From positions 3,211,324 through 3,275,323 of the forward strand of contig NZ_JAHCDI010000004.1 of assembly GCF_019697375.1 (NCBI RefSeq): a DNA stretch of 64,000 nt, written 5' to 3'. Below, piece by piece: positions 1 to 21,603 of the stretch (position 1 is the stretch's first letter; each line of letters opens with the position of its first letter). The stretch is from Micromonospora tarapacensis (GTDB taxonomy: Bacteria; Actinomycetota; Actinomycetes; Mycobacteriales; Micromonosporaceae). The notes beneath the pieces were generated by a model that was not told the origin of the DNA, did no database searches, and saw only the letters and a list, made by a program, of their open reading frames with translations. A program made the translations under genes and the position numbers.

Positions 1-10213
<10,213 letters not shown>

Positions 10214-10217
<4 letters not shown>

Positions 10218-13200
10218 AGGGTGCTTCCCTCCGTGTCGTGATCACGGTCCGGGGTGCCGAGGGCCATCCGCACCAGGTCATCGACGTCCATCGCCCGGAT
10301 GTCGCCGTCGGATCCGCCGGCCGGCGCCGGTGCCGGAGCGTCCGGCTGGTCGATCAGCCGCTGCAGCGCGTCGAGCAGCCCCGCTGCGCGCAGTCGGGCA
10401 ACCGGAATGGCCGCCAGGGCCTGCCGCAGTGCGGCATCGTCCGGTTCGGTTTCGGTAACGGCAGCTTCGTCCGGGACCAGGTGCTGGTACAGGTGCTCGG
10501 TGACGGCCGCCGGGCTGGGGTGGTCGAAGATGAGCGTGGCGGGCAGGTGCAGTCCGGTGACCGGGCCGATCCGGTTGCGCAGTTCGACCGCGGACAGGGA
10601 GTCGAAACCCAGCTCCGTGAACGGCCGGCCGGGGTCCACCGCGGACGGGTCGGTGTGGCCGAGCACCGCGGCGGTGTGGCCGAGCACGAGCGTGGCCAGG
10701 TGCTGCCGCCGCTGCTTCGGATTCAGGCGGGCCAGGGTCTGCGCCAGCTGCTCCGGGCCCGCGGTCGTCCCGGCCGCGCGACGGCGTGCCTTGCCGGGTA
10801 GTCGGGCCGGGACGAGGAGTGGGGTGCCGGTGCCCACCGCGGCGTCGAACAGCGCCAGGGCTTCGGGTGTGGTCAACGCGGCCGTGCCGGGGCGGGTGCC
10901 GTCGCGCGCGGCGAGTCCGGCTGTCATCGTCGACGTCTCTGCCCACTGACCCCAGGCAAGTGACGTGCCGGTCAGCCCGAGCCGATGCCGTTGCGCCACG
11001 AGGGCGTCCAGGGCGGCGTTCGCGGCGGCGTAGCCGGCTTGGCCGGCATTCCCGAGGACTCCGGCGACGGACGAGAACACGACGAATGCCGCGAGTTCCG
11101 TGCCGAGGGTCAGCTCGTGCAGATGCACCGCGGCGTCCACCTTGGGCCGCAGCACGGTAGCCAACCGGTCCGGGTTCTGCGTGGTGAGCACACCGTCGTC
11201 GAGGACGCCGGCCGCGTGCACGACCGCCGTGATGGGCGGTCGCACGTTGTCGAGGGCCTGGGCGAGCGCCGTCCGATCGGCGACGTCGCAGGCGACGAAC
11301 GTCGACGCACAGCCCAAGGCCGCGAGGTCTTCGGCGAGCGCGGCGGCGGTTGGTGCGCTGCCGCCCTGCCGGGACAGTAGCAGCAGGTGCCGCGCGCCGC
11401 CGGCGTCCGCGAGGTGCCGGGAGACCAGGCCACCGAGCGTCCCGGAAGCGCCGGTCACCACGACCGTTCCGCTCGCCCACCGCGGCGGCATGGTCAGGAC
11501 CACCTTGCCGACGTGCCGTGCCTCGCGCATGAACCGCATCGCTTCGCGGGCCCGTCGTACGTCCCAGCTACGCACCGGGAGGGGCCGTAGGACTCCCTTC
11601 GCGAACATCGCCATGATCTCGCCCAACATCTCCTGGATACGGTCCAGGCCCGCCTCCATCAGGTCGAACGCCTGATACGTCACTCCCGGGTAGGTGCGCG
11701 CGACGGCTTCGGCATCGCGCACGTCGGTCTTGCCCATCTCGATGAACCTGCCGCCGCGTGGCAGCAGCGACAGCGACGCGTCGATGTACTCGCCGGCGAG
11801 GGCGTTGAGGACGACGTCGACACCAGCGCCGCCGGTCGCGTCGAGGAACCGCGCCGCGAAGCCGGTGTCGCGCGACGACGCGATCCGGTCGGCCGGAATC
11901 GCCTCGGCGACGGCGGGCCACTTGTGTTCGCTGGCCGTGCCGTAGACGTCGGCGCCGAGCCGACCGGCGAGCTGAGTGGCGGCCATGCCGACCCCGCCGG
12001 CGGCGGCGTGTACGAGCACGGACTCCTCGGCACGGAGCCCGGCGAGGTCGGTCAGGCCGTAGTAGGCCGTCAGGAACGCCACCGGCACAGATGCGGCGGT
12101 CTCGAACGACCAGTCGTCGGGCATCGGGGCGAGCATCCGGTGGTCGACGACGGTCAGGGGGGAGAATCCGTTGACGAGCAGGCCGAGTACTCGGTCGCCG
12201 GGTCGGAACCGGTCGACGTCCGGGGCGACCTCGACGACGACGCCAGCGCCTTCCGCACCGAGGGAGATCGTTCCCGGGTACATGCTGAGGACCATGAGGA
12301 CGTCCCGGAAGTTGACCCCGGCAGCGTGGACCGCGACGCGGACCTCACCACACCGCAGCGGCCGATCGCCGTTGCCGGCGGCGGCACCGAGCCTCTCGAT
12401 GGACCCGCCCGTACCGCCGACGGCCAGGCGCCACGTGCCGGCCGGTCGCGGCACGATGAGGTCGGCGGGTGCGAGACCCGGGTTGTGCGGGGTACCGCCG
12501 GCGATCGCGAACTGTGCGTCGTGCAGCATCTGCGGGGCGGCCCCGAGCAACCTGGCCAGGACCGGCCAGGCGGTCTCGAGGTCGTCGACGTCCACCAGGG
12601 TGAACCGTCCCGGGGCCTCCGCCATCGCGGTCCGCAACAGCCCCCACACGGCGGCGCCGGCCGGCTCCGTCTCCGCGTTCCGGGTGACCACGACCAGGCG
12701 GGCGGCGGCGAGCCTGGGTTCGGTGAGCCAGGTCTGTACGACGCCGAGCAGGTCAGCAGCCGTTCGGTGAACCTCGCGGGGGTCGAGCACGTCGCTGGCG
12801 GCTTCGACGGGCATCACCACGAGCGGAGGTACGGGCTCGGTGGCCACCAGCGCGGCAGGGTCCGGGTACGTGTCGACGGTGACCCCGGCTCCCCGCAGGC
12901 CGGCGACGACCGGGGACGACGACGCGGCAATGACCGCGCAGCCGGTGGCGAGACGAACACCGTCCAGTCCGACGGGATTCCATGTCGGGCGGCGCAGTGC
13001 GTCGGCCGGGTCCGCAGCGGTACGGTCGGCGGTCGCGGTGAGCGCGCGGACATCCACCGGGCGGGTGGTGAGCGCCCCGACACTGATGACGAGTTGGCCC
13101 TCCGGATCGGTGGCGTCCAGGCGGAGGCCGGACTCGCCGTGTTGGCTCAGGCGGACCCGCAGGGTGGTCGCGCCGACCGCACCGAGCCGGACGCCGGCGA

Positions 13201-16200
13201 AGCTGAACGGCAGTAGCAGGTCACCGGCCGGCTCGGCGTCGGTCAGCATGAGCGCGTGCAGCGCGGCGTCGAGGAGGGCCGGGTGGATGCCGTACCCGTC
13301 CGGGTTTCCGCCGGTGGGGAGGGTGACCTCGGCGTACAGGTCCCGGCCGGCGCGCCAGGCCGCGCTGAGGCCTTGGAACAGGGGACCATAGGTGACCTCC
13401 GTGCGCCGGTCGTAGAAGCCCTCGACCGGTACGGGGACCGCGTCGGCCGGGCGCTCCACGACCGGCTCGGGTTCCGGGCCGTCGGCGGGCGCCAGGGTGC
13501 CAATGGCGTGGCAGGTCCAGGCGCGGCCGGGCACCCGGGAGTGGATGGTTAACGTCCGTCGGTCGTCCTCGGCGTTCGTGGGCGCCACGACGAGTTGCAG
13601 GTCGACCGGTGCGTTCCCGGTGAGGGTCAGCGGGGCCTGCAGGACCAGTTCCTCGACGGCTGGCTTGCCGACCACCTCTCCGGCGTGCAGGGCGGCCTCG
13701 AGCAGAGCGGTAGCGGGGACCACGACCGTCTCTCCGATGCGGTGGTCGGCGAGCCACGGTTGGCTGGTGATGGCGAGTCTTCCGGTGAGCAGGATGTCGT
13801 CGCGCCCGGCGACGCCGATTGACGCCGCGAGGATCGGGTGGCCGGACTCGGTGAGCCCGAGGCCGGCGGGGTCGGCGGACGCGCCGGTGTCGTGGAGCCA
13901 GTAGCGGGTGTGTTGGAAGGGGTAGGTGGGTAGGGGTGTGGGGGTGTGGGGGGATGATGGTGGTCCAGTCGACCGGTGTGCCGGTGGTGAAGGCGTGGGC
14001 GAGGCCGGTGAGGATGGACCGGGTTTCGTTCTGGTCGGGGTGTAGTAGTGCGATGGCGTGAATGTTGTTGTGGTGAATGTTGTTGTGGTGGGTGTCGTTG
14101 TGGTGGTGGATGAGGCTGGTGAGGGTGGTTCCGGGGCCGATTTCGATGATGGTGCTGACGCCTCGTTCACGCATGGTGTTCACGGCGTCGGTGAATCGGA
14201 CTGGTTGGCGTATCTGGTTGACCCAGTATTCGGGTGAGGTCATGTCCGCGTCGGGGTGCAGGGTGGAGATCAGTCGTGGGTTCGGTTGGTGGAACCGTAT
14301 GTTTCCGATCGCGGTGGCGAACGGTTCGAGCATCGGTGCCATCAACCGGGAATGGAATGCGTGACTGACCCGTAGTCTCTTGGTCCGCCAGCGTGTCGCG
14401 GCGGCCTCGACCGCGTCCGTGGTGCCCGAGACGACCAGTGACCGGGGACCGTTGACCGCGGCGATGTCGATGTCCAGACCGGCGGCGAGGACCTCGTCCT
14501 CGCTCGCCTCGACAGCCGCCATCGCCCCGCCCGCCGGCAGGTCCTGCATCAACGTCGCCCGCGCCGCTACCAGACGACAAGCATCGTCCAGGGAGAACAC
14601 CCCCGCCACATGCGCCGCGGCGATCTCACCGACGGAGTGCCCGAGCATCACCTCGGCCCGCACATTCCACGACGACAACAAACGATGCAACGCGACCTGC
14701 AACGCGAACAGGCCCGGCTGCGCGACACCGGTAGCGGTCACCGCATCCGCATCATCACCCCACAACACCTCACGCAACCCCGGGAACCGCTCACAGACCT
14801 CATCGAACGCGGTCCGGAACACCGGGAACGACTCGGCCAGCCCACGCCCCATACCCCGCCACTGCGAACCCTGACCGGAGAACACGAAACCCACCCCGGG
14901 CCTACCGTCAGCACGCCCAGCGAGCACCGAGAACGATCGCAGAGCGGTAACCAGATCAGCACGACAGACACCCACAGCCACCGCCCGTTCAGGCAACACC
15001 GGCCGATGCCGCACCAGAGTGGACGCCACCGCAGCGAGATCCGCACCACCCTCCAGGACCGCAGCCACCTGCCCCGCCCGAGCACGCAGACCATCCCCAC
15101 CCCGCGCCGACACCACCACCACAACCGGCAACCCGTCACCCGACGGCTCCACCACGACCGGAGCAACCGCCGGCGCTTCCTCGATGACGACATGAGCATT
15201 GGTGCCGGAGATACCGAACGACGACACCCCGGCCCGACGCCGACGACCGTCACCTACCCACGGCCGGGCCTCGGTCAACAACCGCACATCACCGCCCGAC
15301 CAGTCCACCTGCGACGTCGGCTCATCGACATGCAACGTCCGCGGCAACACACCATGCCGCAACGCCAAAACCATCTTGATAACCCCCGCCACACCCGCCG
15401 CAGCCTGGGTATGACCGACATTCGACTTCACCGACCCCAACCACAACGGACGATCCCGACCCTGCCCATACGCCGCCAACAACGCCTGCGCCTCGATCGG
15501 ATCACCCAACGCGGTACCCGTGCCATGCGCCTCCACCACATCCACATCCGCCGGCCCCACACCAGCATTGGCCAACGCCTGCCGAATCACCCGCTCCTGC
15601 GACGGACCATTCGGCGCAGTCAAACCATTAGAAGCACCGTCCTGATTCACCGCCGAACCAAGCACCACCGCCAACACCTTGTGCCCGCGACGGCGCGCAA
15701 CGGAAAGCCGCTCGAGAACCACCAGCCCGACACCCTCACCAAACCCCGCACCATCAGCCGCACCCGCGAACGCCTTACACCGCCCATCACCCGCCAAACC
15801 ACCCTGCCGAGCGAACTCCACAAACACCGCAGGCGTCGACATCACCGTCACCCCACCCGCCAACGCCAACCCACACTCCCCCGACCGCAACGACTGCACC
15901 GCAAGATGAACCGCCACCAACGACGACGAACACGCCGTATCCACCGTCACCGCCGGCCCCTCGAACCCGAACACATAAGACACCCGACCAGACGCCACGC
16001 TGCCCGAGGTCCCGGTGCCGATATAGCCCTGGACGTCGTCGGGGAGACGACCCGCGGTAGCCGCGTAGTCGTGGTACATGAGTCCCGCGAAAACCCCGGT
16101 GTCGCTGCCCCGCAAGGACAACGCATCGATCCCGGCGTCCTCAAGAGCCTCCCAACCGGCTTCGAGCAGCAGCCGCTGCTGCGGGTCCATGGCCAAAGCC

Positions 16201-19200
16201 TCACGCGGACTGATCCCGAAGAACCCCGCGTCGAAGCCCGCGGCGTCATCGACGAAACCACCGCCGACGTTCGCGGCGAGTTCATCGAGTTGGTGCAAAC
16301 TCCAGCCGCGGTCGTCGGGGAAACCGGTCAACGCGTCACGACCCTCGGCCAGCAACCGCCACAACGCCTCCGGCGAATCCGCACCACCCGGCAACCGACA
16401 AGCCATCCCCACAATGACCACCGGATCATCCGACTCAACGGCATGCGCGGTGACGGTGGGGATGCTCGTGGGCGGGGTCCCGGTGAGCTCCGTGTCGAGG
16501 AACGCCGCGAGGGCGGACGGGTTGGGGTGGTCGAAGACGAGCGTCGCGGGCAGCCGCATACCGGTGGCTTTCGCGAGCCGGTTGCGCAACTGCACGGCGG
16601 TGAGGGAATCGAAGCCGAGGTCCCTGAACGACCGCGGCGGATCGACCGAAGTGGGATCGGGGTGGCCGAGGACCGCGGCCACCTCGGTGTGGACGAGGTT
16701 TGCGAGGGCGGCGGCCCGCTCCCCGGCGGGCAGGGCGGCGAGGGATTCGGCCGTGTCCCCGCGGCCCTGGCGCGTCGGGGCGTGGCCGGTACCAGCCGCC
16801 GCAGCATCGGGGGCAACTCACCGGCGCGACCGCGGTTCCGCAGGGCGCTGCGGTCGAAACGCACTGGGACACTCGTCGCGGGAGCATCCGGGGCGGTGGC
16901 GATGTCAAACAGCCGCAGCGCGGCTTCGGTGTCCAGGGGTGCGATGCCGTTGCGGCTGAGCCGGTCGCGGTCGGTGGCGGCGAGGTGGCCGGTCATGCCG
17001 CTGCCCTCGGCCCACAACCCCCACGCCAGGGAGTGCGCCGGAAGCCCGAGGGAACGCCGTCGCCGGGCGAGGCCGTCGAGAAAGGCGTTCGCGGCGGCAT
17101 AGTTGGCCTGCCCAGCACCGCCGATGGTGCCGGCCGCCGACGAGAAGAGGACGAACGAGGTGAGGTCGAGGTGACGGGTCAACTCGTCCAGGTGCCGGGC
17201 GCCGTCGGCCTTCGGACGCAGGACGGCAGCGAGCCGGTCGGAGGTCATGGACTCCACGACACCGTCGTCAAGGACCCCGGCGGTGTGCACGACGGCGGTC
17301 GGCGGATGTTCGGTGATCACCTGGGCGAGCGCTTCGCGGTCGGCGACGTCGCAAGCGGTGAAGACCGCCGCACAGCCCACCGCGGCCAGGTCGTCGGCGA
17401 GCTCAGCCGCATTCGCGGCGTCGGCTCCCTGCCGGGACAGGAGGATCAGCCGTCGGGCACCGTGGGTACGGGCCAGATGCCGGGCGACGAGCCCACCGAG
17501 GGTACCGCTGGTACCGGTGACCAGGACCGTGCCGCCGGACGGCCAGACCACCGGTTCCGTGCTGAACGCCCGGTCCAGGACGGGTACGAGGGCGGCTCCG
17601 GAGCGGAGGGCGAGCTGTGGTTCGGCCGCCGTGACGGCAGCGGGCAGGGCGGCCCAGGACGCCGGGCTGCCGTCGAGGTCGACGAGGAAGATCCGGTGGG
17701 GGTGCTCGGCCTGCACCGCCCGGACCAGACCCCACGCGGCTGCCGCCAGCACATCGTCGCGGTGCGCGTACCGGGTCAGCACGACGAGCCGAGCGTTCTC
17801 CCGGGCCCGGTCGGTGAGCCACCTCTGCAGATAGTCGAGCAGTCGGGGCAGGGTGTCGGCGTCGGAGTCACCGGCGACCGGCAGGACCACCACGGTGCCG
17901 TCCGCCGCAGCGGGCAGGTGTACGGCCGTCTCCCGGGCCAGGTCTCCGCCGAGCACCGGATCCACGGCGTACGCCGCCGGCAGGTGATCGATCTCGACGG
18001 GGGTCCAGACGACCTCGTACAGATCGGGGGCCGGTCCGGTGTCCGGCCCGGCGGGGTCGAGGGGCCGTAGCGCGAGAGCGCCGACGGTCAGCACGGGTTG
18101 CCCGGCCGGGTCGGTAGCGGTCAGCCGCACGGTGCCGTCAGGAGAGGTCTGCACGTGGACCCGCAGCGTGGTGGCGCCGACCGCGGACAACTGGACGTCG
18201 GAGAAGCTGAACGGCAGGCGTACACCGCTGCCCGGACCGGTGTTCGGGCCGAGGGCGAGGAGGTGCAGCGCGGCGTCGAAGAGTGCGGGCGAGAGCCCGA
18301 ACCCCTCCGTCGCCGGCAGACTGACCTCGGCGTACCGGTCCTCACCGGCGATCCAGGCGCGGCGCAGGCCCTGGAACGCCGGACCGTACCCGAGTCCGGA
18401 GTCGGCCAAGCGCGGGTAGAGGTCGGTGACGTCGACGGGCGCCGCGTCCGGTGGCCATGGCAGCGTGGTGGGCTCGGCTGGGACCGCTCGGGTCAGCGTG
18501 CCGGTGGCGTGGCAGCGCCACGGGCCGCCGTCGTCGTGCGTTCGGGAGTGAACGGTCACCTCACGGCGGGGGTCGTCATGAGCACCGCCGACGACGACCT
18601 GGATATCGATGGATCCGTGTTCAGGGAGCACGAGGGGGGTCTGGAGGGTCAGTTCGGCCAGCGCCGTCCGGTCGACGCGGGCACCGGCGTCTAGGGCCAG
18701 CTCGACGAGGGCGGCGCCGGGTACGAACGCGGCACCGAGGACGCGATGATCGCCGAGCCATGGCTGCATCGCGAGGGACAGCCTGCCGGTGAGGACGAGC
18801 TGACTGGAACCGGCGACAGTGACGGCCGCCGCGGCCAGGGGGTGGCCGGTGGTGTCCTGCCCGACGGCCGCCGGGTTCTGACCGACCGGGGTGAGCCAGT
18901 ACTGGTCGCGCTGGAAGGCGTAGGTCGGCAGGTCGACGTGATGGGTGGAACGCGGTGGCAGGAGTGCGTCCCAGGCGACAGGCACGCCGGCCACGTACGC
19001 CTCGGCGACCGCGGTGAGGAATCGCTCAGGTGTGTCGTCGCCCCGGTGGAGGCTGCCGATGACGGCGCCGGCGCGACCGGCGGCGTCGAGTGTCTCCTGC
19101 ACGGCAGTGGTGAGCACGGGATGGGAGCTCGCCTCGATGACGCAGCCGATGCCGCGATCTGCGAGGGCCCGAACGCCGTCACCGAAACGTACCGTGTTAC

Positions 19201-21595
19201 GCAGATTGTGCCACCAGTACGCTCCGTCGAGCTCGCTGCCGTCGACCCATCGACTCACGGCGGTGGACCAGATGGGAAGACGGGCGGTGTGCGGCTGGAT
19301 CTCTCTCAGCGCCGCCAGGACCCGGTCGCGGATCGGGTCCATCTGCGCGGAGTGTGAGGCGTAGTCGACGGGAATCCGCCGTGCCCAGATGCCGCGTTGC
19401 GAGCAGTCGGCAAGGAACTGCTCAAGCGGCGCGACCGGGCCGGAGAGCACCACGGACGTCGGGCCGTTCACCGCCGCCAGCGCGAGGCCGTCCCCCATGA
19501 GGTCCCGCACCTCGGCCTCGGAGAGGCCGGACACCGCCACCATCCCGCCGGTCGCCGCCAGGGCACCGAGCGCCTGCGCGCGTAGGACGACGACCCGTAC
19601 GGCGTCGTCGAGGTCGAGGACACCCGCGACATGGGCCGCCGCGATCTCCCCCTGGGAGTGGCCGATGACCACCGTCGGCCGGACGCCGGACGCCGTCCAC
19701 AGCGCGGCCAGCGAGACCGCCACCGCGAACGACGCGGGCTGCACCACGTCGACCCGGGCGAGGGCCGACTCGTCAGCGAGCACGTCACGCAACCGCCATC
19801 CGGTGAGGGGCGACATCGCCGCCTCACAGGCGACCATCGACGCACCGAACACCGGCGACCTGTCCCACATCTGGAGGCCCATGCCCGCCCACTGCGCCCC
19901 TTGGCCGGCGAAGGCGAACGCGGTCGCCGGGGCCTCGATGGCGGTGCCTTTCACCACGTGCGGGACCGGTTCCCCTGCTGCCAGGGCGGCGAGCCCGCCA
20001 GCGAGGTCGCCGACGATGACGGCACGCTCGGGAAGGGCCGCCCGCGTCCGCGCGAGCGCGACGGCGAGGTCGGTGGGATCGCACTCCGAAGCCGGTTCCA
20101 CCAGGCGAGCCGCCTGGGCACGCAGGCCCGCCGCACCGTGCCCGGACAGCACCCACGCGACCGCACCGTCGAGGACCGGTGACCCGGGCACGGGCGCGAC
20201 TTCGCGTGCGGGAGGCTCCTCGATGAGGACGTGGGCGTTGGTGCCGGAGATGCCGAACGACGAGACCGCGGCCCGCCGGGAACGTCCGTTCTGTTTCCAC
20301 CCGACGGGCTCGGTCAACAGCCGCACGTTCCCCGCGGCCCAATCGACGTGTGGCGTGGGCTCGTCGACGTGCAGCGTCTTGGGAAGCAGGTTGTTCCGCA
20401 GCGCCAGGACGATTTTCATGACCCCGGCGACGCCGGCGGCAGCCTGGGTGTGGCCCAGGTTCGACTTCACCGATCCGAGCCACAGCGGACGGTCTTCGGG
20501 GCGGTCCTGGCCGTAGGCGGCGATGAGAGCCCGGGCTTCGATCGGGTCACCGAGAGGCGTACCGGTGCCGTGCGCCTCGACCGCGTCCACGTCGGTGGGT
20601 TCCAGCCCGGCGTTGGCGAGGGCCTGCCGGATCACCCGCTCCTGCGAGCGACCGCTGGGCGCGGTCAGCCCGTTCGAGGTGCCGTCCTGATTGACTGCCG
20701 AGCCGCGTACCACCGCGAGGATCCTGTGGTTCCTGCTGACCGCGTCGGATAGTCGTTCGAGCAGGAGCAGGCCTGCGCCTTCGCCCCAGCCGGTGCCGTC
20801 CGCAGCCGCCGCGAACGGCTTGCACCGCCCGTCGGCGGCGAGACCACGCTGGCGGGAGAACTCGACGAACGATGCCGGGGTGGCCATGACGGTCACGCCC
20901 CCGGCGAGCGCGAGACCGCACTCGCCCGCCCGCAGTGCCTGCGTGGCGAAATGGATCGCCACGAGGGACGACGAACAGGCGGTGTCGACCGTGACCGCGG
21001 GCCCTTCGAAGCCGAACGTGTAGGCCACCCGGCCGGTGGCGACGCTGCCCGCGGTGCCGGTGCTGAGGTAGCCGTGCACGCTCTCCGGCAGATCGCCCGG
21101 GCTCATCGCGTAGTCGTGGTACATCAGACCGGCGAAGACCCCGGTGTCGCTGCCCCGCAACGTGTTCGCGTCGATCCCGGCGTCCTCGATGGCCTCCCAC
21201 GCGGTTTCGAGCAGCAGCCGCTGCTGCGGGTCCATGGCGAGCGCCTCACGCGGACTGATGCCGAAGAAGCCCGGGTCGAAGCCGGCCGCGCCGCGTAGGA
21301 AGCCGCCCTCCCGGGTGTAGCTGGTGCCGGGCCGCTCGCCGGTCGGGTCGAACAGGTCGTCGACGTCCCAGCCACGATCGTCAGGGAACGGCCCGACGCC
21401 GTCGCCGCCGTCGGCGAGCAGCCGCCACAGCCCGGCCGGGGTGTCCACAGCACCGGAGAAACGGCAGGACATTCCGACGATCGCGATGGGTTCGCGGCCA
21501 CGCGCTCGCTCCTGCGCCAGCCTGAGGTCGGTGTCGTGCAGCTGGACGGTGACGCGCCGCAGGTACTCCCGGAGCCGTTGTTCGTTGTCGGTCAC
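10214..21595 (-). CDS. Type I modular polyketide synthase PKS-C (modules 6 and 7), interrupted by two frameshifts
   Basis: I start it at GTG 21595: GAGGAG lies four bases upstream and the N-terminus then reads [16 protein letters not shown], a typical docking helix. GTG 21607, overlapping the PKS-B stop, is the alternative. Module 6: KS, AT (GHSQG, YASH, methylmalonyl type), DH ([10 protein letters not shown]), KR ([21 protein letters not shown]). The frame is then lost near 16777; in the next frame an ACP ([11 protein letters not shown]) follows. Module 7: KS and AT (GHSVG, SHAFH, malonyl type) lie inside the 2.6-kb repeat. The frame is lost again at the G6 run 13948-13953 and resumes with [12 protein letters not shown]. 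Then come DH ([10 protein letters not shown], first-motif Gly replaced by Glu), ER ([11 protein letters not shown] near 12000), KR ([21 protein letters not shown]) and ACP ([11 protein letters not shown] near 10600). With both shifts corrected the protein is about 3,790 residues. The C-terminal tail ends in an acidic docking segment at 10214. Confidence 0.9.
13550..13552 (-). other. TTA leucine codon in PKS-C
   Basis: In-frame TTA (RRT-L-TIHS in the module-7 DH), judged in the frame that runs from the G6 site to the stop at 10214. It lies outside the large repeat, so it is independent of the one in PKS-B. Confidence 0.75.
13948..13953. other. Frameshift site in PKS-C at a G6 run
   Basis: Upstream on the coding strand the frame reads PVDWTTII. 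Downstream the expected [13 protein letters not shown] is in the next frame. Removing one base from the six-G run (six C on the coding strand) restores a continuous linker ([19 protein letters not shown]). The same run occurs at 24267-24272. Confidence 0.9.
14059..14103. repeat. 15-bp tandem repeat at the end of the module-7 AT
   Basis: Two perfect units of TGAATGTTGTTGTGG (14059-14073, 14074-14088) are followed by a degenerate third unit (14089-14103). On the coding strand they encode a His/Asn-rich run ([11 protein letters not shown]) in the C-terminal part of the AT, where ordinary ATs have no such repeat. The same array is at 24378-24422 in the second cassette copy. Confidence 0.85.
16757..16780. 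other. Frameshift region between KR and ACP of module 6 in PKS-C
   Basis: The KR frame ends sensibly at MLRRLVPAT and the ACP frame begins sensibly at [17 protein letters not shown], but they differ by one base. Adding one base to the GGGG run at 16777-16780 gives a normal KR-ACP linker ([18 protein letters not shown]). The exact site cannot be fixed within this short stretch. Confidence 0.8.
16983..17095. repeat. 113-bp identical patch in KR of module 6 (pair of 27294-27406)
   Basis: A 113-bp stretch encoding the end of the KR (from the catalytic Asn/helix region through [17 protein letters not shown]) is identical to 27294-27406 in the module-4 KR. The offset is 10,311, different from that of the large repeat, so this is a separate exchange tract. 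Confidence 0.88.
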
Positions 21596-21603
21596 GAAGC
21601 TCC

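Larger units (their letters stand above)
13829..16450. repeat. Large KS-AT cassette repeat, copy 1 (module 7)
   Basis: This 2,622-bp block matches 24148-26769 at a constant offset of 10,319 bases. I compared several lines base by base and the translated frames throughout and saw no difference. The right boundary falls at the start of the KS (just before [10 protein letters not shown]) and the left boundary at the start of the DH (GHPIL). The unit is therefore an exact KS-AT cassette with its post-AT linker. Outside the boundaries the two modules diverge immediately. Confidence 0.95.

Noticed and set aside
14059..14103. Possible CRISPR-like array in the tandem repeat
   Set aside because: The units are 15 bp, directly abutting with no spacers, and lie in frame inside an AT domain; no cas genes are present.
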